DNA of 64,000 nt from Tilletia caries (Eukaryota > Basidiomycota > Exobasidiomycetes > Tilletiales > Tilletiaceae): contig JALUTQ010000007.1 in assembly GCA_032718865.1 (NCBI GenBank), positions 496,001 through 560,000 of the forward strand, read 5' to 3'. The number at the start of each line of letters is the position of its first letter. The first letter of the stretch is position 1. Under the pieces are notes generated by a model that saw only the letters and a program-made list of their open reading frames with translations, searched no databases and was not told the origin of the DNA. Made by a program: the position numbers and the translations under genes. Of the stretch, positions 36,805 through 48,287 are shown piece by piece.

Positions 36805-39442
36805 CTACGTCGCGTCCTTCATCTCCACATCCTCGTGAGTTGAGGAAGGTACAGGGGCAGACGCATCAGCAGCAGTGGGCTCAGACGTGGGCACTGGCGC
36901 GGATGCAGCGGTGGCTGCTGAATCATTTGCCGGTGCTGATGCTGAAGAAGTGGAAGTGGCGTGGGCGGATGACGCGGTTGGTTGTGCAAGCGTTCCTGAG
37001 GCTGTAGCAGTCGTCCCCGGCTGTGCCTCAGTCGTTACATTGACACCTGCCGTCGTCGATGTCGATGCCGGCGCCTCCCCCGGAGCCGAGAAGACCCCAC
37101 CATCAGAATCAGTACCAGAACTCGGCAGGCCAGTCTGTGACGGCCCACGTTGTCGTTGGAAAATAGGATCCATGATCCCCGGCGAGCGAGCCCAACGCGC
37201 GACATCCGACTCCGACTCCGAGGTTCGTCCGGGCAGGCCGCTTAGTATGGGATATGCATCGTCCCCGGACGTTGATGATCCGGACGTTGCGCCGTTCCCA
37301 TTGGCAGACAGAAGACCGGGGAAAGCCGAAGAAGAAGTCCCATTTTGCCTTGGGCCATGCCCATTCTCATGCGACACATGACCGTTTCGATGTTGTTGCT
37401 GTTGCTGTTGTTGTTGCTGAGGTAGACCACCGCCGCCCAGAAGCGATCCGTTCTGAAGATGGACCGAAGAAGCATACTCATGCCGCGACACCGACCGTCT
37501 TCGCAACCCACCAAAACTCGAGATATTTCTCCGACCATCATCGCCTTCGTCCTCCGAATCACTAAGCTCGCCATCCCGCTGGATCCTCCTCTCCCGACTC
37601 GCCGCATCCTTCGAAGCTCGGACGTCAGGGTCATGCGGACCCTCCCGCGCCATGTCGTCCTCGTCGTCCATCATCTCGTCCCGGGGCAGCCGAGGCTCGA
37701 TGTGGCCCTGGATGGAGGGTGCGAAGTTCGTGTTGCGCAGATTCTCAAAGACTTGCACTTTGATCTTGTCGAGGTACTCGCGGGAGTTGTGGTCCTCTGC
37801 ATTCGACGGACGCACATCCAGTCGATAGTCGGGACCGAAGTACTCGTAGTACTCGTTCACAGGAACCTGGGAGCTTAGCTCTTGTCCGGCTGCCAGACCG
37901 GTCTCGTATGCCCATGCTCGACTGACATTCCGAATCGTGTATCCGCCGCCACCGAGAAGCAGTAGCGGCAGGCCGAAGCTCTTGACGTACTCGACACAGT
38001 TTGCGTGACCTACAGAATGTAGATAGAGCGTCAGTGTACAGAATCTCGCTTTAATCAGTATATCTGTCAAACACCTACCCCTCATTGACAAGTTGAATCC
38101 GCCAATCTTGTCACCAGCCAATGAGTCCGAGCCACATTGTAAGACGACAGCGGAAGGCTGGTAGTACTCCATTATCTTGCTGATGACCTGTTCGACACAT
38201 GGAAGAAAGAGTCAGCACAAACGGTCAGGTTTCTGTACAAGAATTATTCTCTTGAGAGCGCACCGGTTCAAAGACGCTCTTGTAATTCTCATCGTTGATT
38301 CCATCGCGCAGTGGGAAGTTGCACGTGTAGTACTTTCCCTTACTCAGACCAATGTCCTTGATACGTGCAAGAAGACAGGGAGTCAGAAAGGAGGGTCACA
38401 GGCTACCATGTTCGACAAAAGAAGCTTACCCTTAATTCTCCTGTGCCAGGAAAGAATTCGCCGTATTTGTGGAACGAGCAAGTCATGACCCGATCCGTCG
38501 TATAGAAGGCCTCTTCGACACCGTCGCCGTGATGAACGTCGATGTCGATGTAGAGGACTCTTTGGTGGTATCGAAGTAGTTCGAGGATACCCAAGACAAT
38601 GTCTGCAACAGATGAATATTCTCCGCTTTTCAGTGAGTGTGTCAGATAATTGGCCACACGTCTTGAGGACCTCACCATTGATGTAGCAGAATCCGCTCGC
38701 CTCTCCTTTTTTAGCGTGATGTAAGCCTCCGGCCCAGTTGATTGCAATGTCACACTTGTCCCGCGACAAACGCGCGGCACCCTCTGATGAAGTAGATGGG
38801 GGAAAACGGGTGAGAGGACTTAATTGGCGATCATACTGATACGCGTCGGACATACCCATTGAACCGCCTGCCGAGATCGAGCAGTACTCGAACAGGCCAT
38901 CGAATACGGGACAGTCATCGCCGACATTGACTGTGAGGTGCGTTAGAAAAGTCAGGACATGGCTAGGCGACCTTTTTCCCTAGGCAAAGCAGAAGTAAAT
39001 GCTCACATTTAGCTTGCTCCCGGACGAAGGCGTCGACGTTATCGGGCGTCACTCTTGCAAGGAAGTCGACGTACTCGTCCGTATGGAATTGTGACATTTC
39101 TCTCTTTGTCGCGGGTTTGGCACGCTGGATGGGGTAGAAAAGAAAATATCAGAAACGCCGTCGTCATGATTAGGAGAATCACCTTGACGAAAAGAAACTT
39201 ACAAAGATCTCCATCTTCTTGTAGAGGCCGTAGTTCATGACCAATGAGTGGCACATGCGTATTCTGGACGGCTTCATGGGATGTCCCGGCCCATAATGGT
39301 AGTTTCCAATGTCGGAGTCGAAGAAGTAGCAGACGCGTGATTTCCAGCTGGGCGAGCGCGAGGTCGGCGTGAGCAGGGGTTGAGGCTGGAAGGAGCCCGA
39401 GCCCGCATTGATGTGGTTGGACGGGATGAAGGTGGATGACAT
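36805..39442 (-). CDS. RPD3: Class I histone deacetylase (Rpd3)
   Basis: This is a zinc-dependent lysine deacetylase and the catalytic core of Sin3/Rpd3 corepressor complexes. Eight exons (39442-39203, 39124-39007, 38930-38856, 38783-38676, 38602-38430, 38356-38264, 38187-38079, 38009-36805) give 706 residues with all phases consistent. Signatures are [60 protein letters not shown] (zinc ligands), [17 protein letters not shown] and [20 protein letters not shown]. The family core ends near residue 420. A tail of about 280 residues, with a basic [10 protein letters not shown] patch, a poly-Gln run (codons at 37393-37425) and a Ser/Thr/Ala-rich end, is specific to this lineage. Confidence 0.96.
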
Positions 39443-40115
39443 CGTTCCTGATATTTTGGGCTTGTGCTTTGCGTTGATCGTTCGTAGACGGACGTCCTCA
39501 GCTTGAATTCAAAGACTTCGGGAGGTGTACTTATGGTGGGGGAACAATTGAAATCGTTCGGGATCTCTGAAAGAAGTCGGATCGAGCTGTCTGAAGTCAG
39601 CCAAGAAAGGGAGAAGGGCCAAAGGACGCGTCTATATGCCTGGGAGCACCCGCTTCATCCGCTGCCCTTGTCTTGATCCCTTGTGTTGCAGGCAGCGTTC
39701 AAGCGGCCTTCCTGGATGGGATGGGGAAAGGCGCGATGCGATCGTGGGAAAGTAGACGCGCCTCCACCCCGCTCCACCACCAAGCTGCGGGATCTTCCGG
39801 AGTCATGTCGGCCCGCAGCAACACCGCGTCTAGACCGGAGACCCGCATTCATTCACAAGTGCGAGGGGCTCGAGCTCATCCGTCCATAGCACATTGATTC
39901 GACGATCATACCCCCTCAGCTGGCGACGAGATAGGAGCTGGCAGGTCGAAGCGCATCTCCTCCAAGTATTAGACGTAGTTCCCAGGAACACCCTCACGCT
40001 TCAAAAAGGGCTGCACCTCAACCCTTCCCGACTCGAGTTTTTCGACAGCAACTGCCACACGCACGTTCAGGGACTCTCCCTCCGCGAGTTCCTTGCTTGT
40101 GTGTACTTGCCCGTC
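39443..40115. other. Divergent promoter region, RPD3 / VMA7
   Basis: A 673-bp spacer between divergent starts. No gene or clear core-promoter motif was identified. Confidence 0.5.
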
Positions 40116-40847
40116 ATGTCGCTCCATTCGCAGGCTGCCGATCGTACCCTGGTCGCGCTCATTGCCGATGAGGTGAGTACTGTCGTGCACCCATCCCGCT
40201 TCAATGAATCTGTTTAATAAAAACAGGAATCTGTTGCTGACCCTGTCCCGCACGCTTTGGCTTCTTCAACCCAGGACTCCACAACTGGCCTCCTCCTCGC
40301 CGGCATCGGCCACGTCGACGCTTCCGGCTCGAAGAACTTCTTCATCGTAGACAACAAGGTGCGCATACATCACGCTTGCGACCATTCTGTCATTCTCGCT
40401 GTTCTGACTCCTTTCCGCGCCCGCAGACTCCCGTCGCCGAAATCGAGGCGCACTTTGTGAACCTCACCCAGGAACGGAAGGACATTGCCATCCTGCTCAT
40501 CAACCAGCACATCGCCGAGAAGATCAGGCCTCTTGTTGATCGGTATACACAGGCCTTCCCTGCGCTGCTTGAGATCCCTGCCAAGGACTTCCCATACGGT
40601 ACGTTTTGCCAAAGCGACTTACTCTTGAGGCTTCCCTAAGTTTGCTCACCGTTTCTCAATAATCTTGCTCCAGATCCCTCGAAGGACAGTGTGCTCAAGC
40701 GTGTGCAGAAGGTATGTCATCATTTAACCCCCTGTGATCGAACCCCTCGTTCCTGCTCGGAAAGAATCGACACGCGCACTATACACCGATGGAGACACGG
40801 ATTACTGATCTCACCTTCCTGTCCGCTTTCAGCTCTTCGGAGAATAG
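40116..40847 (+). CDS. VMA7: V-type ATPase subunit F (Vma7)
   Basis: This is a V1 central-stalk subunit that couples ATP hydrolysis to rotation in the vacuolar proton pump. Five exons (40116-40172, 40275-40358, 40427-40598, 40674-40711, 40833-40847) give 121 residues, the family norm. The spliced order is [66 protein letters not shown]-type [19 protein letters not shown] and RVQKLFGE. The acceptor at 40274 is preferred over the one at 40226, because it joins IADE directly to DSTTG as in other Vma7 proteins and removes an in-frame 16-residue insert. The last exon encodes only LFGE. Confidence 0.94.
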
Positions 40848-41219
40848 ACGACCATCCGTCTATCATGTCTGCTGCCCCAAGCAGGCGCAGCATCGTCGTG
40901 GGCGTCTCCTTTCTCGTGTATGGTTTTGGTCGGCATCACTCGAATCTAATGGTACATATATGCGCGTCTTCTCTGCTTCGTCCGAGCGGAGACGCCTGCC
41001 ATTGCTTCCCAAAGGATGCTCGTGTCCCTAAGTGTTGTCCTTCTGAACCTGACCATGACAATCTGAACCTGTGGTGATGCTGTCTGCTGCTTGATGGGCC
41101 CGTGCTTGATGCGCTGAAGATGGCGGCGAGATTTCAACTGGCTTGACCTTTCCTCGACCCACCATCTCGTCCAAGGAAGCTCCCAAGGCAGCGCACCCTC
41201 ACGATCCCAGCTGACTGCC
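40848..41219. other. Spacer between VMA7 and MTC1-like gene
   Basis: A 372-bp spacer between tandem genes. Nothing else seen. Confidence 0.5.
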
Positions 41220-43037
41220 ATGGCGAACCCTGCGCGCGATTCTGTTGACAAGCTCCTCTCCGACTTCGACAATCTGGGCACCGGGCCGGGGACCACGAGC
41301 GGAGCCAGCGCAAGTGCAGCTCACAAGGACGCTCAGAGCCTGCTCGACGATCTCGACAGTCTTGTGCAGACCCCTCGCCAGGCTGCTGCTGGCTCTTCCT
41401 CGTCTGCTGCTGCTCAGCCTTCGACTCCGAGTCGGCCTTCCGCATCCACCGCGGCACCTGTTTCTGAGCTGAGGGCCGCAGCCCCTAGCGCGACCACTTC
41501 TGCCTCTCAACCTGCGGTAGGATCAGCATTCAGCTCAAGCGGTGAGGGAGCAGGCGCGGCTCCCAACTGGGGCGCCTGGGGCACCTCAATCTGGTCCTCA
41601 GCAGCCAAACTAGCCGACCAAGCCCGGGCCGAGATCGAGAAGCGCGCGCCCCCGCTCACCGTCAGCGGGACCAGTGCCGACGGGACCATCGTCACGGAGG
41701 AGGTCGGGGGAAGCAACGTACAGGAGGCGAGTGCGAATGCGGCACATGCGGCTAATGCGGCTGCGGCGGCTGCGCAGGGGGTCCTCGGACGCGGCTTTAA
41801 GTTCGCGGAGGGCGTGCGTGGGTATGTCAAAGAGTCGGGATGGGACAAGATTGGTGAGTTAGTACCTCATCTTTGGTCATGGGGTGTACTTGCGCTGAGC
41901 ATTCTTTGTGCTTCCCGGGGACCTTGTAGGCGAGGATCTCTCAAGAGTTGGACGGAAGGGCCTGAAGGAAATCATCAATGCTGTCGCACCTCCCATCGCA
42001 GCGCACGAAGTGCTTCAGGTTACTTTGAGCCACGGTACGTCCTTTCCCTTCTCCATGCCAGGTCTGATCCAATCCTGTAGCTCACAGGGTTTTCCTGTTT
42101 CGCACAGATATGATCGGGTACGACGGCATCGAGGCCGTCGTCTTCCAAGTGCTCGCGAAGGTGATGGAGCAAGTGGAGCAAAATGACATTGAGCACCAGC
42201 TCGTGGTGAACAAGGCTCCTCGACGACCGGGAGGTTCTCTGCCGAAGCAGCACAGCGACAGTGCGGACGTGGTGCAAGAGAGGGATTTGAATGCCGTCGA
42301 GGGTTTCGATGCCGCATTCAAGCTGGCAGAGGTACGTGCACGGTCTGTTTCGAAACCCCCTCCTGGCCTCTTTTGTGAAATGCTGAGGTTCCTCCTCCTC
42401 GTTATCCTCAAAATCAGGCCGAACTATCGGCACTCATCAAGTCCCGTCCCCTTCCCAACGCACCATCAGCTTCCGTCCCTACCTCCGAACCCACACTCAC
42501 AGACCCCACCACCACCACCACCACCACTACCACCACCACCACCGACGAGAAGCACAACCCCCCAACCACAGACGCGAACGCGCTAACTCTCCCCATCACC
42601 GAATGTCCGCTCTTCATCCGCGTACAGCCGCTCTTCGCTCCCCTGCCTGGACACGCTGCCGCTGCGACGGCTACGTCGGACGCCGATGGAATCTCGAAAC
42701 ATCTGTTCTTTGCGATTGTGCTGCAGGATCCGTTGCATGGGTTGCGGCATCAGACTGTTAGTCAAGCTGTACCGTGGTCATGGAGTAAGTTTTTCCCCAT
42801 TGCATGCCCCCCCCCCCCTTTCCTTTCCTTGGGAGCTGGGTTTGCAAAGGTTGACAAACATGAGGGGGAGGATTACTGACATCTCGTCTTTTATAATTTT
42901 GTGTTCCTGCAGTGGAGGTTCCATTCGAGACGAACGCATGGGTCGAACAAGCCTTGGTCGACGTCCTCCATGGTGCGCTCAGCATCGTCGGGCAGGACTA
43001 CGTGCACGGTCGGAGCGTCGCTCCTGCGTCCGCCTGA
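41220..43037 (+). CDS. MTC1: MTC1-like protein (maintenance of telomere capping 1 / DUF5427 family)
   Basis: Five exons (41220-41853, 41930-42034, 42108-42331, 42418-42784, 42913-43037) give 484 residues. The N-terminal half is Ala/Ser-rich, with LLSDFDNLG and SLLDDLDSL motifs and a WGTSIWSSAAKLADQARAEI segment. The conserved half has EIINAVAPPIAAHEVLQVTL, SHDMIGYDGIEAVVFQVLAK and VMEQVEQNDIE, then a C-terminal beta-rich part (PLFIRVQPLF, HLFFAIVLQDPLHGL). This pattern matches fungal Mtc1 proteins. In yeast the gene is linked genetically to telomere capping, but the protein is cytosolic and its real role is unclear. A Thr-run (codons at 42508-42542) lies between the halves. The assignment rests on recalled motif similarity. 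Confidence 0.8.
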
Positions 43038-43382
43038 TGAGGGTCCGAAGAAAGCAATTCGCAAGCCAGCGAACTTGTTCTCGATCCGTTGTTTTCGCCA
43101 ATACATACCACCTTCAGGCTGTCAATTGCACCAGCACGAATTACAACCACAGCGAAAAGCCGTCCTCAAACTGTGTGATTGCCGAAGGCGAACAGACTTC
43201 GGAGCTGGAAGAGCAGTGATTGCGTCTTTTGAATTCTGGAATAATGAAGGTGGGACGAGCATGGAAAGGAGAAGATGACAGCAGACAAGAGGAGACTCCG
43301 GAACCTATGTATTATGAAGGAGTGTGAAGCAGGCGCGAGCCCAATGATGCAAGAGAGACCGCCGCATTCCGTAAGGTATATA
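43038..43382. other. Convergent 3' spacer
   Basis: A 345-bp spacer between the MTC1-like gene and the converging large unknown gene. No gene seen. Confidence 0.5.
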
Positions 43383-46300
43383 TCAGAAATTATCGTAGCT
43401 GCCATCACCACCTCGCACAGTCGAGGAGAGAGAGTCACCCCCCTGCGGGAAGTGGGCCGCGTGCGGGCGGGTATGATGTTGGACTTCGACCAGCCCCTTT
43501 CCGGCCTGTGACGGATATTCAGCACGGACCGACGGGTGGGAGGGCCCAAAGTGGAAAGGCGTCGAAAAGGTCCGTTGTTCCGAATCCGCGGTATTGGGCC
43601 GACGCGCGGGGCTCGTCTTTCGCGGGCTGCTCCGTCGGGAGCTGGATGGGGGTGGTACGTACACGAGGGCGGTACGGCTGTCAGGTGTGGCTCGGCCTAG
43701 TAGGTTCGAGACCGAGCTGGAGCGGGAGAGGATCGAGGTGAAGGGGGCTTGGACGATGGTTGGCTCTGAGGGACGGTGATGGTGGGAAGTACGGGAGGGA
43801 GATACGTACGCGCCTGAGGAGGATGAGGAGGAGAAGGGGGAGGACGTCCGGCTGCACGTTGTCGAGGCAGAAAGAAGCAGCGGTGACGGCTTCTGCGCGC
43901 TTCGGTCTCCCGAGCTTGAGCGGGAGAGGATCGAGGTGGGGGATCCTTGGACGATGATAGGCTCCGAAGGACGGTGCTGGTGATAATGATGTTGACGTTG
44001 ACGGGAGGAGTTTGTGGGCACGGAGGAGGAGGAGGAAGAGGAGCGCGGGGATTCTTCCGCATTCGCTTTACGGAGCTGCCCTCCCCACCGGGGCGAGAGC
44101 GCAGTCTCCTTGCCCAACGAAGAAGAGGAAGAAGAGCTCCTCATCTCTCCTTCCCGTTCCAAAGGCAGGATCTCGAACTCCAACTTGGGCACGGTGACGA
44201 ACATCCCATCCGACGTCCGGCTGACTTGCACTTGCATCCGAGGCTGAGGCTGAGCTGGAGGCGAAGCCGGCGACATCGGCTGACCAAAGACGGGAGTCGT
44301 ATCCCACAAGGGCCCCGTCCTGGTCGGAACAACAGCAGCAGCACCCTTCCCCACCGACCCCGCCCCCGCCCGCTCCTTCTCCAAGCGTTCCCGAAACTTC
44401 TCGTAATGGAACACCTTCTCCGACGTCTGTAGCGGGGAGAACGACTTCGCCTTATCCAACACTGCGTTTGCCTTTTGCTGGGAGATCTTCTTGAGCTGGT
44501 GGACCGAGGACGCGAGCAGCACGCTTGCGGACCGTCGACGTTGTTCGCTGGGAGGTTTGGATTGGTTGGTGAGAGACGAAGGGGGCCGGAAGGTGTCGTA
44601 CGCCGGTCTTCTTGAGGAGTGGTCGGTGGAGAGGGGCGCGTCTGGGGTGATGGCCTGGCAGCTATAGTGTTCCCATGGTGCCACACACGCCACGGGTGTA
44701 CCAAATGGGACGTCATCACAGATGGGCGAACGTCCCACGATCTGGAAAGGGACAAAAAGGGAAAGGTGCGTTACTCAGTATACGTATCCTGCTCTTTCGA
44801 AGCGGCGAAGAGAAAATGTACTCACAGATCGTGTTCGATGCACAGCAGGATTCGGACAGGCCAAAACAGCAGGTACGACGTACGAGCCTTGCCCCTGTAC
44901 TTTGCCCGACCCCGTACTGATCCTGGGTCGCGAGGCCACCGAGTTGCGAGGACTGGACTCCTTCTCCTTCTCCTCCTCCTCCTTCCCGCTGAAGATAGAC
45001 GCCGACTGTCCCCGTTCCTCCCTCTGAGGCAAAGCGAACGGACGAGCCGGAGGTTCGGGAGCGGACAGCGGCGCCATCAAGGGATTCAGAGCGGGTACCG
45101 ATGCCAGCAACGGGTTCCCACCACCACCGAACGAATCCAACCGAGCCCGAGGCCGAGACTGCGCATCGCTCGCTCTCCTCTCCCTCCCTGCTTTCGCTTT
45201 CGCTGTCGGTACCGACGCCAGCAACGGGTTCCCACCACCACCACCGGAGGAATCCAACCAAGCCCGAGGCCGAGACTGCGCATCACTCGCCCCCCTCTCC
45301 CTCATTTTGACGCTCGCGTTGCGAACGTGGGCATGTTCGACTGCGGCGAGTGAGGGGGTGGGCACCACTTCGACCCCGCCGTCGACCCTCGCGAACGGGT
45401 CCGCGCCGATCTCGAGCGTCCGGGGTGGTGGTGATGAATCTCTCCCGACTTCCGGAGCCGGAGCCGGAGCCGGAGCCGCCGCTGCTTGCACCGTGGACGC
45501 GGAGGGAGACGGGGTGCTGGTCCCTCCGCTGCGGAGGGAGAGGGAGAGGGAGATCGAGAGGTTGCCAGTCGATCGCTTGATTATGCTCGCTCGACGTTTT
45601 TGTTGGGCTGGGTTGGTAGCCACGCTCGGCGGGTGGGGACGAGCTTTGCTGACCCGAGGACGGGAGGTGTTGCTGGTAGTCTCTTTAGACGTTGATGAGG
45701 AGGAGGACGGGGTCGTGTTCTCGGAGGATAGGTCCGGCCCGGACGAGCTGCTCCGTTGAGACATCATTTTCGACTTTTGAAATGATCTCTTCCGAGGTTG
45801 GGTCCATGAGTTTGGTTTCTGCTGGAAGTCCATGGAAAGTGGCGAGGGCGTGCTCAAGCATTCCTGTAAGCCTTCGGGGACGTATGCGATTTGCCCGAGT
45901 GCAGTGTCCACTTGGTTGTCGGAAGAGGACGGCGGCAGCGGCGGCGTGCATGATGATACTGGCTCGTTCTTGGGACTTGATGCAGTAGACTCGGCTGAGG
46001 TGCTCGTCTCGAAGATGAGGGCGGTATTACGCATCCTATCGAACGTCGCCCTCGACAAATCTGAGAAACTCCTGCACAGTCGAAGACGTGGACTGAGCTT
46101 GGGCTTCTCGACAGCTCCGCGCTTCGTACCAGAGCTTGCATTGGGTGTGCCCTTCGTAGCAAGGTCCGCGAAGGAAGGGGTGGTGATGTACTTAAGCGCC
46201 ACACCTCGACGAGGACCTAGCACGCCAGAGTTTGTATCGATCGAGTTGGATCGGCTTCGGAACAGGTTGGCCTTGCCGGCGATGTTGGGTTCGGAGTTCT

Positions 46301-47171
46301 GTCGCTGAAGTGGCTTCGTAGGCTGTGACGCCGTCCCGGCCTGGTCAGAGCTGAGCTTCTGCTTGATGTCCCTCGCTTGGACGCCTTCGGGTGGATTCCG
46401 AATCTGGCTGAGGAAGAGTGGCTTGGCTTTTGGAGCGCCCTGAACTTTGCTGGAGGCGATCGGCTGAAGTGTGATGTGCTCGTTCTCGACCACCGTTGGA
46501 CCTGTGCTCATGGCCGAGTCGACGATGGATGCTGACGTGGTAGTTGTTTCGGTGTTATTCATGAGGAATTCTTTGGTCGACAGCGGACTTCCTGACGTAG
46601 ACGAGGAGGCATCTGCTGTTACGGATCGAACAGACCATCCGTCGCTGTCGCTAGGATTGACGAGCTCAGAAGCGATATGTTCGAAAGCGTCCTCCGAGTC
46701 CGACGCGAGCGAGGCGGCGGAGCTACCCCGTTTGACGGAACGTGTCTTGCGACTTTTTACAGAGTGTCTGATCTTCGATGAGTGTGTACTTGATCGTCGA
46801 CGGTTCGAGTTGAAATGTTGAAAACCGCGCACATAAGCGAGAGCAGCTGCGACTCGCAGAGCTTCGCGCTGCTCGAAGGAGCGCGCACGGGAGATACGGC
46901 GGTTTGCCGTGCTGGGAGGTGTCCAATCTTGATCTTCTTCTGACGAGTCGGAGTAGCTGGAGCCGTCTGATGTCTCGGGACGAACGCCGCAGCGGGAGCG
47001 TCTGATCGAGGTTGTCGGTTTCCGGCGTCGCTCGAAGGTGGAATCGTTCGATCGAGGTGATACGCTGGGGGAGCGTAGGGTGGATTTGACCAGGGAGTCC
47101 TGACGGCTTTGGTAGAGGAGGACGGAGCGGCGGACAGCGTTACGCTCGAAGGTGGGGCGAGTGCGACGCAT
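43383..47171 (-). CDS. Large Ser/Arg-rich disordered protein of unknown function
   Basis: Two exons (47171-44826 and 44741-43383; intron 44742-44825, phase 0) give 1,234 residues. I do not recognise the family. The protein is dominated by Ser, Arg, Pro and Thr, with many potential phosphosites. It has one short helical stretch, REALRVAAALAYVRGFQHF, near residue 120. Two internal duplications are visible: RASDAQSRPRARLDS plus NPLLASVP (DNA at 45097-45168 and 45210-45284), and HHRPSEPTIVQ plus TSILSRSSS (DNA near 43713-43790 and 43914-43985). Start choice: the first ATG, at 47171 (MRRTRPTFERNAVRRS). The frame upstream has only a GTG. It could be a cytoskeletal, polarity or nuclear regulator, but nothing in the sequence decides this. 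Confidence 0.75.
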
Positions 47172-48287
47172 GCGGGGTGGGTAAAACGGATGTTGGAACA
47201 GAGAGGGCGGGAGGGAGGGAGAACTGATGAATGGTGGGGAGGGAGGGGTTATTGAAGGGTGTTGCACAGAGCCGGGAGTTGTTCTGCTTTGGGATGAGGA
47301 GGACGATGAACTTGGTAACGCTGCGCTTTATAAGGGTCATCCTGGCAACTTGCAACTGGCAACAGGCGAGGCGAGGCAAGGCAAGGCAAAGTCCGGCAGA
47401 GCCAGCGAAGAAACATTTGACCGGAGCCAGCGAGCTCGTCTGGAAGTCCTCATTTGTGCCTTCGTCGCCCACACGACAACATTCTGGCGATGAGAGCAGC
47501 AAACACCATTCTGGGCTGGCTGATTGCTGATTGCTGTAAGCTGGCCTTGCTGGCAGCTGGCCTGCTGGGCGCTGGCTGCTGTGCCTCCCGGTCTCTGGAG
47601 AACGACGGCCAGCGCGATCGCCGGACGCCGAACTGCAGGGATGAACGATTGTGCCTGGGTTAATGTATCCTGTCGCTGAGTTGGGGAAAGGGCGTGCAAA
47701 AGGAAAAAGCGGGGGGGGGAAAGATGAGAAGGAAAGGTTAGCCGGCCAGCAGCCGTGCAGCAACGAGTTTAGCTTCTGCTTGCTGGGGGACACGGTCGAC
47801 CTCATCACCAGCATTGTTATATATCCGCGATTTCGCGGAATGGTTGTTCAAATTTGGCGGTTCTTGTGCCCGCGGTGGCCCGGCCCCCGTCGCCGCCGTC
47901 ATCGAGCTGGCAGTCATCGGTCAATGGTCATCGTCCGCTGGTCCGTTCTGAAATCTGAGCTTCTCATCATGGATCATGGGTTGCCTTCAGCCGCGTGTCC
48001 GGTGTCCGGTGTCTTTGTGGGAGGAGTCGTTGATGAGGGGGACTGCTAGTGTCGGATGATCCCGGGTGAAGCGTTCCGTGCTGTTCCGAGGACGATGATC
48101 ATTGATCATGCGCGTCGACGATCTCCTTGCGCACCGAGCTGGCTCTGCACCATCGAAGCGCGCACCTCTCCCTCGCAAGTCGCAGCTTCCCAAGACCCAA
48201 CGGCAAACGGTTGCTCTCAGCTCTCAGCTCTCAGCTCTCAGCTCTCAGCTCTGGGCTCTGTGAATAGAAAGCTGATTCGGGCAGTGC
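47172..48287. other. Divergent promoter region with a heptamer repeat
   Basis: A 1.1-kb spacer between divergent starts. It includes a GGCAAGGCAAGGCAAAG motif near 47374, also found beside SWC4 near 28705, and the heptamer repeat annotated separately. No gene is supportable. Confidence 0.5.
48214..48248. repeat. (CTCTCAG)5 tandem repeat
   Basis: Five exact 7-bp units, followed by a degenerate CTCTGGG, ending 39 bp before the start codon at 48288. It is therefore probably in the 5' UTR. Confidence 0.9.
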
